Origin: Streptosporangiaceae bacterium NEAU-GS5
GTDB lineage: Bacteria; Actinomycetota; Actinomycetes; Streptosporangiales; Streptosporangiaceae
Length of the DNA stretch: 64,000 bases
Direction: 5' to 3'
NCBI GenBank assembly: GCA_017592665.1
Contig: JAGFNW010000002.1
Coordinates: 496,001 to 560,000, forward strand
Below the pieces are notes generated by a model that worked only from the letters and a program-made list of their open reading frames with translations, was not told where the DNA came from and did not search any database. Below are positions 9,077-17,410 of the stretch, piece after piece (the stretch's first letter is position 1; the number at the start of each line of letters is the position of its first letter). The translations under genes and the position numbers were made by a program.

Positions 9077-9423
9077 GTCACGTCGTAGCCGTCGCCGATC
9101 ACCCGGAGGTCGCGCAGCCGGGCGCCGTGCGGGATCTGGCGGAAGCGCCTGACCCCGGCGTCGGCCGCAGCGAGGCTCACGCCGCTCCCCCGCGCGTCGA
9201 TGACCGCATGCTCGGCGTGGCGGGCGGCCCGGCTCAGGGCCATGGTGACCGCGACGCTCGTGCCGTGCGGGTCGAGGACCACGAAGTCGGTCGGATGCCC
9301 ATCGACGAGGGCGTCGGGCCGCACAGGCCCTGAACCGACCGCGACGATCTCACGGCCTTCGGCCGCCAGGAAACAGGCCACGCGAAGTTCGGCCGCGGAG
9401 AAGGTCCTGGCCCGCTCATCCAC
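9049..9423 (-). CDS. CdiA-C/restriction-nuclease-like small protein, catalytic core degenerate
   Basis: 124 residues. The layout AELRVACFLAAEGREIVAV...RPDALVDGHPTDFVVLDP matches the N-terminal half of PD-(D/E)xK-type CdiA tRNase domains, in which E, then pD..., then E-x-K line the active site. Here the expected E-x-K position reads D-F-V, so the catalytic lysine appears lost. It ends with RFRQIPHGARLRDLRVIGDGYDVTYP. It could be an inactivated toxin domain or a housekeeping homologue that has lost nuclease activity. No adjacent immunity gene is evident. It overlaps the small membrane gene by 28 bp tail to tail. Confidence 0.55.
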   Translation of the reverse strand: MDERARTFSAAELRVACFLAAEGREIVAVGSGPVRPDALVDGHPTDFVVLDPHGTSVAVTMALSRAARHAEHAVIDARGSGVSLAAADAGVRRFRQIPHGARLRDLRVIGDGYDVTYPSALRTE

Positions 9424-9451
9424 CCTCAGTGAGGGATCTTCGGCTGACCGG

Positions 9452-9631
9452 TTAATCGCCTTCCCACTCCTTGTCCTGATCCTGCCAGGCCTTGTTGCGC
9501 TCGGCTGCCGTCTTCAGGGCGTTCGCCGCGGCCTCCTCCGTCTCATAAGGTCCCATGCGGTCCTTGTTCGGGCAGCCGTCGTCGCCCTCGACCCGCTTGT
9601 GCGTCAGGCAGAACCACCAGTGACCACTCAT
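9452..9631 (-). CDS. small cysteine/tryptophan-rich protein (SPOR-like fragment)
   Basis: 59 residues beginning [15 protein letters not shown] and ending [13 protein letters not shown]. The pattern [28 protein letters not shown], with two Cys and a GPYxTxEEA motif, is like SPOR-domain fragments where 'GPY.t.eeA..al' recurs. Small proteins of this kind are often found singly in actinomycetes. It is divergent from map 43 bp away. Function unknown. Confidence 0.7.
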   Translation of the reverse strand: MSGHWWFCLTHKRVEGDDGCPNKDRMGPYETEEAAANALKTAAERNKAWQDQDKEWEGD

Positions 9632-9674
9632 GGCGCTAATCTTGCCCCCTCGCGGCGCAACTAGACTTGTACGC

Positions 9675-10523
9675 ATGACCACCGTGCTCCGCCCTGGACG
9701 AATCTCCCCCCTGCGCAAGGTGCCACCGGGCATCGAGCGCCCCGAATACGTGGGGAAGAAGGAGCCGAAGAAGGGCGGCAGCGACGTCCAGACGCCCGAG
9801 ACGATCGCGAAGATGAGGGTCGCCGGCCGGATCGCGGCGCAGGCCATGGAAGAGGTGGCCCGGCACATCGCCCCTGGTGTGACGACCGACGAGCTCGACC
9901 GGATCGGCCACGAGTTCCTCATCGCGCACGGGGCCTACCCCTCGACCCTCGGCTACAAGGGCTACCCGAAGTCCCTCTGCACCTCCATCAACGAGGTCAT
10001 CTGCCACGGGATCCCGGACGACACGGTCCTCAACGACGGCGACATCGTCAACATCGACATCACGGCCTACATCGGAGGCGTGCACGGCGACACCGACGCG
10101 ACCTACCTCGTCGGCGACGTCGACGAGGAGTCGCGGCTGCTGGTCGAGCGCACGAGGGAGGCCACCCACCGCGCCATCAAGGCCGTCGCCCCCGGCCGCC
10201 AGCTCAACGTCGTCGGCCGGATCATCGAGTCGTACGCCAAGCGATTCGGCTACGGCGTGGTCCGCGACTTCACCGGCCACGGCATCGGCGCGTCGTTCCA
10301 CTCGGGGCTGATCGTGCCGCACTACGAGGATCCGAGCCTCTCGATCACGCTGGTGCCCGGCATGACGTTCACCATCGAGCCCATGCTCACGCTCGGCACG
10401 ATCGACTACGACATCTGGCCCGACGGCTGGACGGCCGTGACCAAGGACCGCAAGCGCACGGCCCAGTTCGAGCACACGATCCTCGTGACCGACTCGGGCC
10501 ACGAGATCCTCACACTGCCCTAG
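9675..10523 (+). CDS. map: methionine aminopeptidase, type I
   Basis: 282 residues from ATG 9675. It has an N-terminal extension ([24 protein letters not shown] split by Pro/Arg residues) typical of the longer actinobacterial MetAP, thought to contact the ribosome. The pita-bread fold follows, with metal ligands visible in order: Asp in [10 protein letters not shown], Asp in HGDTDATY, His in GHGIG, Glu in IEPM and Glu in QFEHT. It removes the initiator Met from nascent proteins. The gene is monocistronic and convergent with the cyclase-family gene, 12 bp apart. Confidence 0.95.
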   Translation: MTTVLRPGRISPLRKVPPGIERPEYVGKKEPKKGGSDVQTPETIAKMRVAGRIAAQAMEEVARHIAPGVTTDELDRIGHEFLIAHGAYPSTLGYKGYPKSLCTSINEVICHGIPDDTVLNDGDIVNIDITAYIGGVHGDTDATYLVGDVDEESRLLVERTREATHRAIKAVAPGRQLNVVGRIIESYAKRFGYGVVRDFTGHGIGASFHSGLIVPHYEDPSLSITLVPGMTFTIEPMLTLGTIDYDIWPDGWTAVTKDRKRTAQFEHTILVTDSGHEILTLP

Positions 10524-10535
10524 TGCGGCACCAGG

Positions 10536-11492
10536 TCAGAATGTGGCGATCGGGTTGACCGGGCTGCCGGACGTGCCGGCGAAGCGGACCGGCGCGACCG
10601 CGAGCTGGAAGTCCCACTGGCCGAGCTCGGCAGCGGTCGCCGCGCATGCCTCCAGGTCGCAGTTGTCGAGCAGCCACAGGCCCATCGCGACGAGGCTCAC
10701 GGCGTGCACCGGCATCAACACGTCGTCGTATCCCGACGGCTGAACGTCCTGGGGGGTGTCGGCGCCGATCAGCGCGACGCCGCGGTCATGAAGCCACGGC
10801 AGGCAGGACGCGTGCCAGCCGGCCTGCGTGAAACCACCGGCGTCACCGGCCTCGTGCCGGACGCGGCCATAGCCGGTCCGAAGGAGTACGGCATCGCCGG
10901 ATCGCACCCGCACGCCCTGGCGACGCTCGGCCTCCTCGAGATCGTCGGGAAACACCCCCTGCCCCGATTCCAGCCACGCCACATCGCGCGCCCCGGCGAT
11001 GTCGAGCAGGACACCACGCGTGATGATCCCGTTCGCCGCCGCCGTGACCGCCGCCCAGGCCGAGCCCGTCGCGGCGTCGACCAGCGAGTGCGACCGCCCG
11101 TTGTACATCGTGCCGTCCCAGAAGATGTGGCACGGCGAGTCGAGGTGGGTGAGGGTGTTGCCGTGGAAGGTGACGGCGAGCCGCTCGGACGAGAAGCCCC
11201 AGCGCCGGTCGGCGTGGAAGGCGGCCACCGGCATGTTCTCGGCTCCCGGCATGTCGGCGGCGCACGGGCACGTCGTCGTCGACCGCTCCATGTCCTCCGG
11301 TGCGGCGACCTCCCACGCGCAGGACACGCTCCTGCCGTGGCGCACGGCCCGCGCCGCCGCCAGCCGGACCTCGTCGGTGATGTGGTTCAACGTGCCGAGC
11401 TCGTCGTCGTCGCCCCACCGCCCCCAGTTCGACAGCGTGTCGAAGTATCCGAGCACGTCGTCCTGTGTGGGCATCGGCCGCCCTGCCGTCAT
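10536..11492 (-). CDS. cyclase-family metal hydrolase (kynurenine-formamidase-like)
   Basis: About 318 residues from ATG 11492; GGAGGAG lies 11 bases upstream. The family metal motif (H-x-G-T-H-x-D-x-P-x-H) is here FHGNTLTHLDSPCHIFWDG, so the core His and Asp residues are kept. Later segments GVLLDIAGARD, DAVLLRTGYG and IGADTPQDVQPSG fit the fold. Relatives hydrolyse formamides, cyclic imides or isatin. The substrate here is unknown, and there is no kynurenine gene next door. Confidence 0.85.
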   Translation of the reverse strand: MTAGRPMPTQDDVLGYFDTLSNWGRWGDDDELGTLNHITDEVRLAAARAVRHGRSVSCAWEVAAPEDMERSTTTCPCAADMPGAENMPVAAFHADRRWGFSSERLAVTFHGNTLTHLDSPCHIFWDGTMYNGRSHSLVDAATGSAWAAVTAAANGIITRGVLLDIAGARDVAWLESGQGVFPDDLEEAERRQGVRVRSGDAVLLRTGYGRVRHEAGDAGGFTQAGWHASCLPWLHDRGVALIGADTPQDVQPSGYDDVLMPVHAVSLVAMGLWLLDNCDLEACAATAAELGQWDFQLAVAPVRFAGTSGSPVNPIATF

Positions 11493-11620
11493 CCCAGCAT
11501 CGACTCCTCCGGTCACGCGGTTTTGAGGACCGCCGGTGCCGCGCTGATCCGGGGTCACCGGTGCATGAAACTACCGCACCGCCACAATGACCCCCACGAC
11601 ACGACCGAGGACGTATCTCC

Positions 11621-12031
11621 TTAATCGGGCAGTGCGCCGGAGACGGTGGTCCCCCCGCCAGGGACTCCGTTGACCGACAGCGAGCCGCCGAGGGCGGCGA
11701 AGTTGGCCATCATCCGCGCCAGGCCACCGCCTGTGGCGCCGGCCGGCATGCCACGGCCGTCGTCGCTGACCGTCAGTCGAAGGCCGCTCCGGCTCACGGT
11801 CACCGCGATCGAGACCTGGCCGGCGCCGCTGTGCCGTTCGACGTTGTCCAGCGCGTCGGCCACGGTGGCGAGCACGGCGTCGGCCACCGAAATCGGCACG
11901 TCGGCCTTCGGCAACGCCCAGATCTCCACCACCACGCCGGTCCGCTCCGACCAGTCGATGAGACGGTCTTCGAGCGCGCGGGCGAAGTGTGACTCGGCCA
12001 GCCGAGTGACTTCAGGTAGTTCCTTGGACAA
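11621..12031 (-). CDS. stand-alone histidine-kinase-like ATPase (NarL-kinase type)
   Basis: 136 residues from TTG 12031 (AGGGGAAGG just upstream). It is only a GHKL ATPase domain: N-box ALDNVERHSGAG, G1 box SDDGRGMP and G2 segment GGGLARMMANFAALGG. There is no HisKA_3 dimer helix, sensor or membrane segment, so it cannot be a complete kinase. It may be the catalytic remnant of a NarL-type kinase or an independent ATP-binding regulator. No response regulator is adjacent. The TTG start is uncertain. Confidence 0.72.
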   Translation of the reverse strand: MSKELPEVTRLAESHFARALEDRLIDWSERTGVVVEIWALPKADVPISVADAVLATVADALDNVERHSGAGQVSIAVTVSRSGLRLTVSDDGRGMPAGATGGGLARMMANFAALGGSLSVNGVPGGGTTVSGALPD

Positions 12032-12205
12032 CCTTCCCCTACCCTCCCCTGAGCGGGCACGGCGGTCATGCCGGCGCCGACGGATGCTGCCGCGGGACCA
12101 CCAGGAGCACAGGGAGTGGCCAACTCCCCCAGTGTTGATTCCCCTTCTCCAGGTTTGTCACGCTACCCAGATCCGGGCGGGGACTTTGCGAAAGGATAGG
12201 AGGCG

Positions 12206-14218
12206 CTAACCCTCAGGGTTAGACGTGCGGTCGGCCTTCGAGCCGGCGTCGCGCCGGTTGAGCTTGGCCAGATAGTCGTTGTAGCTGTCCAATTCGGGGT
12301 CGCCGGTGCCGCCCGTACGCGCCGCGAGAGCGTCGGCCCGCCGGTCGCGCCGCCGCGCGATCCTGTCGTCGTCGCGCCACCACTGCACGGAGAGGGCGAT
12401 CAGGACGATCAGCGTCGGGATCTCGCCGAACGCCCAGGCGATGCCGCCACCCAGCTGCTGATCGGCCAGGGGGGTGTCTCCCCACGTGCGGCCCAGCTGC
12501 TCATACCAGCTGGAGGCGAGGACCGTGCCCATGCTCATCAGCGCCAGGCCGAAGAAGGCGTGGAAGGGCATGGTGACCATGAGCAGCAGCACCCGCCCGA
12601 TGTAGGGCAGCTTGGTCGGCGCCGGATCGACCCCCACGATCACCCAGAAGAACAGGCAGCCGCTGAGCAGGAAGTGCAGGGTCATCACGATGTGCCCGAG
12701 GTGCTCCTCCATGGCCGAGGCGAACAGCGGCGTGAAGTAGAGGGCGTACGTCGAGACTATGAAGATCGCGGTGGCGATGGCCGGGTGCGCGATGACCTTG
12801 GCGGCCCGGCTGTGCAGGATCGTCGTCAGCCACTCGCGCGGACCTCGGTCGCCACGCCGCTGGGCGGGCTTGAGCGCGCGCAGCGCCAGCGTGATCGGCG
12901 CGCCGAGGACCAGGAAGATGGGCACCAGCATGGACATGATCATGTGCTCGGTCATGTGCACGCTGAACAACACCGGGGCGTACTTGGCGACGCCGCTCTG
13001 CGTGGCCAGCACGAGCAGCACCATGCCGATCGCCCACGAGATCGTGCGGCCCCACGGCCATCGATCGCCGCGCCTGGTCAGGCGGACGACACCGGCCGCG
13101 TACAGACCGGTGAGGGTCGCGGCGAGCGCGGCGAAGAACAGGTCGAACCACCAGAGCGTGAACAGGTTGCCGAGCGAGATCGGCGGCGGCACGAGATAGC
13201 CGAGCAACTCGAACGCGCGATCCTGCGGCACGTCGATCGGCGGCGGCGCGGTCCGCGACAGCGCCACGCCCAGCCCGAACGTCGCGCCCATCAGCAGGAT
13301 CTCGCCCAGCGCCAGCCGCAGGAACGCCCCCGGCTGACCGATCTTCGGGACCGTGCGAGTGCGGTGGCGGTAGCCGATGATCCCCAGTCCCACGAAGGCC
13401 GCCGTCTTCGCCAGGAGCATCAGGCCGTACGCGGAGGTGAAGAGGGCGGACCAGCTCTCCAGCCGGGCCAGCACACTGGCCAGACCTGACACGCCGACCC
13501 CGATGAAGCACCACAACGCCATCTGGGAGAACCGCGGCACGGCGACGTCGAGCTTCTGCTTGCGTACGGCGTGCACGACCAGGACGCCGAGCCCGCCCAT
13601 CCACAGGCCGAGGAAGAACAGGTGGAAGGCGACGGAGGTGGTGGCGAGCCCGTGATTCGGCGAGCTGGACGAGTGCCCGGTGAGAGCCGGCGGCAGCAGC
13701 GTGCCGAGCGCGAAGATCAGCAGCCCGCCGGCCGTGCCCGCCGTGATGGCCCCGCGCGCGAACAGCGCGATGGCCACGCCGAACAATACGACGAGGGTGA
13801 GCGCGACGCCTTGCTGGGTCTGGCTGGCGTAGCTGGTCAGCTCGTCGCCGCCGAGAATGTCGCCGACGGGGGCGCCGAGGGTTTCCGACAGCCCGAAGAC
13901 GAGCGTCGACGCCGCGGCGGCCGCCCACACGAGGGCCGTCCAGGACGACGCCTTCACGTATTCCTGTGCGGACTTGCCGAGCAGGCCCTTGTCGCTGGGG
14001 AGCAGGACGGCGCCCATGAGCAGCAGCCCGACGGTCAGCACGCCGCCGAGGTCCATGGCGAGTTTGGAAAGGGGGAGCATCCAGCGGGTGAGCGCGCCCT
14101 CGTCGGGCAGCCCGGGAATGATGCGCGGCGTCGCCGCGCCCCCCGCGATCATGCCGACGACCAGCGCACCGACCGCGACGCACAGCCCCGCGACGACCAG
14201 CCGGGCCGCGCCTTTCAC
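12206..14218 (-). CDS. CopD/CtaG fusion: copper-transport and cytochrome-oxidase-assembly membrane protein
   Basis: 670 residues. GTG 14218 overlaps the copC stop as GTGA, so translation is coupled. The N-terminal half has CopD-like membrane helices (about residues 1-330; LFFLGLWMGGLGVLVVHAVRK). The C-terminal half is a caa3-type cytochrome-oxidase assembly CtaG domain (about 340-630; FSVHMTEHMIMSMLVPIFLVLG compressed, with its conserved His pair, and GHIVMTLHFLLSGCLFFW). The cytoplasmic tail is Arg-rich. Together with CopC it probably moves copper across the membrane and delivers it to cytochrome oxidase. The fusion is common in actinobacteria. Confidence 0.93.
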   Translation of the reverse strand: MKGAARLVVAGLCVAVGALVVGMIAGGAATPRIIPGLPDEGALTRWMLPLSKLAMDLGGVLTVGLLLMGAVLLPSDKGLLGKSAQEYVKASSWTALVWAAAAASTLVFGLSETLGAPVGDILGGDELTSYASQTQQGVALTLVVLFGVAIALFARGAITAGTAGGLLIFALGTLLPPALTGHSSSSPNHGLATTSVAFHLFFLGLWMGGLGVLVVHAVRKQKLDVAVPRFSQMALWCFIGVGVSGLASVLARLESWSALFTSAYGLMLLAKTAAFVGLGIIGYRHRTRTVPKIGQPGAFLRLALGEILLMGATFGLGVALSRTAPPPIDVPQDRAFELLGYLVPPPISLGNLFTLWWFDLFFAALAATLTGLYAAGVVRLTRRGDRWPWGRTISWAIGMVLLVLATQSGVAKYAPVLFSVHMTEHMIMSMLVPIFLVLGAPITLALRALKPAQRRGDRGPREWLTTILHSRAAKVIAHPAIATAIFIVSTYALYFTPLFASAMEEHLGHIVMTLHFLLSGCLFFWVIVGVDPAPTKLPYIGRVLLLMVTMPFHAFFGLALMSMGTVLASSWYEQLGRTWGDTPLADQQLGGGIAWAFGEIPTLIVLIALSVQWWRDDDRIARRRDRRADALAARTGGTGDPELDSYNDYLAKLNRRDAGSKADRTSNPEG

Positions 14219-14766
14219 GACTTCTTCCTCAGGCTGAAGGCCATGCCGATGCCGATGCCGGCCAGCCCGAAGACCACGATCCACACCCAGCCCGGGACGC
14301 CGTCCGCGGAGTTCTTCACCTGACTCAACGTCGAGTTCTTCGACGTGGTGGAGCCGTTTGACGAGGCGCTGTTTGAAGGGGCGGTTTTCGGCGAGGCGCT
14401 GTTTGACGAAGCGGTGCCGAGAACGGTGAAGGGGATCTCGCCCTCGACCGGGTGCCCATCCTGCGCCACGACCCGCCAGGCGACCGCGTAATTGCCGACG
14501 GGCAGACCCGCGGCCACCGCCTGGGTCACCCTCGGCCCGTCGACCTGTGGTTTGCCGGCGTCGTAGCGCTTGCCGCCCGGGCCGTTGACCACCACGACGG
14601 GGAAGCGCACCGACTCCTCATATATAAGCGTCACCTTGGCGAGGCCGGTGACCTCTGCGCCGGTTTTGGGATCGCTGCTCTTGAGGGAGGTGTGCGCGTG
14701 CGCCGGGGCCGCGAACACGAATGCGGCCAGGATCGCGAGCACGACCGCGACTGGGGATGTCTTCAT
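14215..14766 (-). CDS. copC: CopC-domain copper-binding secreted/membrane-anchored protein
   Basis: 183 residues from ATG 14766 (GGGGG upstream). A signal peptide ends AHA|HTSL, so the mature protein starts with His, the known N-terminal copper ligand of CopC. DGHPVEGEIPF supplies the second His cluster. A Ser/Thr/Asn-rich linker precedes a C-terminal membrane helix (WVWIVVFGLAGIGIGMAFS) and the RKKS tail. It is translationally coupled to the CopD/CtaG gene and likely hands copper to it. Confidence 0.93.
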   Translation of the reverse strand: MKTSPVAVVLAILAAFVFAAPAHAHTSLKSSDPKTGAEVTGLAKVTLIYEESVRFPVVVVNGPGGKRYDAGKPQVDGPRVTQAVAAGLPVGNYAVAWRVVAQDGHPVEGEIPFTVLGTASSNSASPKTAPSNSASSNGSTTSKNSTLSQVKNSADGVPGWVWIVVFGLAGIGIGMAFSLRKKS

Positions 14767-14810
14767 GGCACCCCCAAGGCTACTCACCGATTCTGTAGGT
14801 CCCTACCGCT

Positions 14811-14849
14811 ACCGGGGCCCAAACCCCCGGTAAACCGCTGAGAAGCGGT
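14811..14849 (-). terminator. double hairpin after the XRE-TPR gene
   Basis: Two adjacent inverted repeats: ACCGGGG (14811-14817) with CCCCGGT (14825-14831), and ACCGCT (14834-14839) with AGCGGT (14844-14849). They start at the stop codon of the XRE-TPR gene on the minus strand. No T tract follows. They probably separate that transcript from copC. Confidence 0.5.
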
Positions 14850-16135
14850 CAGAACCCAACGCAGGCCAGAGCCTGCTGGTAAGCCATGATCGCGTTATCG
14901 TACTCGTGCACGTTCTCCATCGACGTGGCGACGGACGCCCAGTTCTGCGCCATGCTCCGCATTTTGGGAGAGACCTCGAGATCCTGGCTCGCGTTCGCCA
15001 GCTCGAAGGCCGCATCCTCGCCCCGGCCCAGCTGCGCGTACGCCTGCCCGAGGATCCGGTGCACCTCCGACGCGTGAGGCGGGGAGTCGTCCATGGTGTC
15101 GGCCAGCGGGAGAAGAAGGTCGACCACCTGCTCGGGCCGGCCCATGCAGAGCTCCGCCTGGGCGAGGTAGAGCAGGCAGGACGCCTTGTCGATCCTGCCG
15201 GACGACGACTCGCCCATCTCTCGGTAGGCGCGCACGAGCAGGTCTCGGCAGGCCTCGGCGTCGAGCGGGTTGGCGATGAGCCGCAGCCACGCGTATTCGG
15301 CCCGGAGCCGGGCGAGATTGCGCGGCTCTCCGTTCTCGGACTGCACGGCGAGCGCCCGCTCCGCGAGAGCGGCCGCCTCCTGCACCCGGCCGCACGCGTC
15401 GGCGACGATCGCGGCGTTCCAGTGCGCGGCGACGATGGCGCGGGGAGTGCCGAGCAGTTCGGCGGCCCCGAGCAATTCGGTCGCGAACTGCTGCGCGCGC
15501 AGCATGTCGGTGCGGAAGATGTAGGCCATAAGCAGAGTGGCCCCCATTTCCACGAGATCATCCGACCATTCAACGCGGCCGGGCCCGTCAAAGATCGCTT
15601 CTCCGACCTGAACGGCGAGAGTCAGATCTCCGTGATCGCGGTAACACCTGCAGAGCGCGAGTGCGACAGGAATGCGTTGATCGATTGGCGCGCCCTCCAA
15701 TGAGGACTGCAGCTGAGTAAGCACCGTGATCGCTTCATCCAAGTCACCGCACGCTTCGCACGAGCGCGCGTAACCGAATTCGGCCTCTGTGCGAAGCGTG
15801 GCGAGACCGGCCATGCTTTTATCTCGGATGAGCTCGCCGTAGCATTGGCGGGCCTCTTCGACATCGCCGTTCTCCAGCGCGAGCCGCGCGAACCGGAGCG
15901 CTACCTCCAGCTCTTCCATTCGCTCGGCGGTGACGCCGTTGACGAGGTAGGTGAGGGAGCAGTCCAGCTTTGCGGCAAGCAGCTCCAAAACGGCTGGCGT
16001 TGGTGTACGCTTACCACTTTCGATCAAGGATACGTAGCTGTCGGACAACTCCGGGTGTGCCAGTTGCGCCTGAGAGAGGCCCCGCTGGCGTCGCATCATC
16101 TTGATCCGCTCGCCGACAAGATCCTGGCTTGCCAT
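14849..16135 (-). CDS. XRE-type HTH regulator with TPR C-terminus (RRNPP-like architecture)
   Basis: 428 residues from ATG 16135. The N-terminal Cro/C1 helix-turn-helix (about 8-62, RGLSQAQLAHPELSDSYVS and ESGKRTPTPAVLELLAAKL) is followed by about 350 residues of helical TPR-like repeats (for example VALALCRCYRDHGDLTLAVQ and ASEVHRILGQAYAQLGRGED). An HTH plus TPR build is that of peptide-sensing RRNPP regulators, though many actinobacterial relatives have no known ligand. A 42-residue secreted peptide starts 57 bp away on the opposite strand, making a natural divergent regulator/peptide pair. Composition is lower in G+C than flanking genes. Confidence 0.85.
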   Translation of the reverse strand: MASQDLVGERIKMMRRQRGLSQAQLAHPELSDSYVSLIESGKRTPTPAVLELLAAKLDCSLTYLVNGVTAERMEELEVALRFARLALENGDVEEARQCYGELIRDKSMAGLATLRTEAEFGYARSCEACGDLDEAITVLTQLQSSLEGAPIDQRIPVALALCRCYRDHGDLTLAVQVGEAIFDGPGRVEWSDDLVEMGATLLMAYIFRTDMLRAQQFATELLGAAELLGTPRAIVAAHWNAAIVADACGRVQEAAALAERALAVQSENGEPRNLARLRAEYAWLRLIANPLDAEACRDLLVRAYREMGESSSGRIDKASCLLYLAQAELCMGRPEQVVDLLLPLADTMDDSPPHASEVHRILGQAYAQLGRGEDAAFELANASQDLEVSPKMRSMAQNWASVATSMENVHEYDNAIMAYQQALACVGF

Positions 16136-16191
16136 CCGCCACCTCGTATCTGAAAGACTGATAGCCCCAACCATACAGACAGGAGTCCATC

Positions 16192-16320
16192 ATGGGCCGC
16201 CTTGCGACATGTGTAGTCGCACTACTTATCGCAGTCAGCACGGCGTTCATCGGCAATGTTACGTCGGTCACAGCAGCGCCGTCTCCTTACAAGACCGCAA
16301 TCAACATCGGCTGCTGCTGA
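16192..16320 (+). CDS. small secreted peptide precursor 1, C-terminal Cys-Cys
   Basis: A 42-residue ORF, ATG 16192 to TGA 16320, with AGGAG six bases upstream. It reads MGRLATCVVALLIAV at the start (basic n-region, hydrophobic core), a likely signal-peptidase site near VTA|A, and a short tail SPYKTAINIGCC. It is homologous to the precursor at 18483 in DNA (shared GACAGGAG leader and signal sequence) and protein (R-x-A-T-x-V-x-A-L-L-I-A, -SP-, -CC end). It is divergent from the XRE-TPR regulator. I infer a secreted signalling peptide whose mature tail is 12-14 residues; a RiPP or antimicrobial role is an alternative. Confidence 0.75.
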   Translation: MGRLATCVVALLIAVSTAFIGNVTSVTAAPSPYKTAINIGCC

Positions 16321-16431
16321 GTTGATACTCAACAGAGACACAGAGCATGGCTGGCCTGGGGGCACAGGCGTCCAACGGGGACTTGCAAAAGCGGGCGGGT
16401 AGGAATGTCCGCTTCATGGGGTGCCTCGGAG

Positions 16432-16459
16432 GGGCGGGTCTTTCGGTAGTGACCCGCCC
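16432..16459 (+). terminator. strong hairpin downstream of peptide 1
   Basis: GGGCGGGTC (16432-16440) pairs perfectly with GACCCGCCC (16451-16459) across a 10-base loop. It lies 112 bases after the peptide stop. No T run follows, so it may be a weak terminator or 3'-end stabiliser. Confidence 0.5.
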
Positions 16460-16539
16460 GTCTAGAGGCGGACACCGAATTTGACCGCCAGAGATCACTC
16501 ACCACTCCACGGACTCCTGATCATTATCTAATCCACCAG

Positions 16540-17410
16540 GTCACTCCCCAACATCAAGCACCAACCACCCCTGACACCGAGCCCCTGACAACTCCCCGCG
16601 CTCCACTGACAACCACCCCCGATCACCCTTGGCCGATCTTCCCGGCCACCCGTGGCCGCCCACCCCGGCCACCTTGACGGACCACCTCCCGCACCTTCGG
16701 CCGACCACCCCGGCCCACCTCGGCGGACTATTGCCGGCACCTCGGCGGCCCACCCCGGCCACCTCCGCCACCTTGGCCCACAACCCCGGCCACCTTGACG
16801 GACCGCCTCCCGCACCTTCGGCCGACCACCCCGGCCGCCCGCCGACCGCGTCGGCCATCTGAGGATCACCACCCGTCGCCCTTGCCGATCACCCCTGGCC
16901 ACGCGACAACCACGCCGGCCCGCGCGACACCCACGCCCGCCCACGTGGCGATCCGCCTCCGGCCCACATGACGATCCGCCTCCGGCATCCTGGCGACTCC
17001 ACGCGGCCGACCACATCGCCCACTCGGCGACCCCACCCCCGGCCAACCGCCGAAGACCACCCCGCCCCACCTGGCGTCCCCACACCGGCCAACCCCCAGA
17101 AACCACATCACCTGGCCTAACACCCATCCGGCCACCTCCAAGAGGTCAGCCGTCATCACCAAAGGCCACCGCACCGCCTGTCAGCCGACCGCCCCCGCCT
17201 ACCAGCACCGCACCCCCGCACCCCCACCGACCAGCACCTCGCACACCTTCGCGGGCACCCCGCCACCAGCGGCCCGACGCACTAGCCGACCTGGACGCCA
17301 ACAGACGACAGCCAGCCGACCTGACACACATCTGCCAGCATCGACACCCACTAACCCGCCGCGTTCACCGCCCCCTGCATCACCGCGCCGCACCAGCCAG
17401 GCAACTGCGA
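16540..17410. other. strongly C-skewed non-coding stretch
   Basis: About 870 bases in which the plus strand is very C-rich and G-poor, built from loose variants of CCACCCCGGCCACC. Open frames exist on the minus strand (to 199 residues), but they give Gly/Arg/Trp-rich low-complexity products with no family features, so I call no gene. The minus strand would be G-rich and could form structured RNA or G-quadruplex-like DNA. Confidence 0.6.
16663..16836 (+). repeat. 53-bp direct repeat pair
   Basis: Bases 16663-16715 and 16784-16836 are a direct repeat with one visible mismatch (GACCACC versus GACCGCC). Both start CCCCGGCCACCTTGACGG and end GACCACCCCGGCC. The 68 bases between them are degenerate versions of the same motif, so the region looks like a decaying tandem array. 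Confidence 0.8.

Noticed and set aside
12203-12222. TAACCCT-C-AGGGTTA palindrome at the CopD/CtaG stop
   Set aside because: Only seven pairs with a one-base loop and placed within the coding end; likely chance.
16528-17174. Minus-strand open frames of up to 199 residues in the C-rich stretch
   Set aside because: The products are Gly/Arg/Trp-rich and repetitive, with no domain and no credible start context; they follow from base skew.
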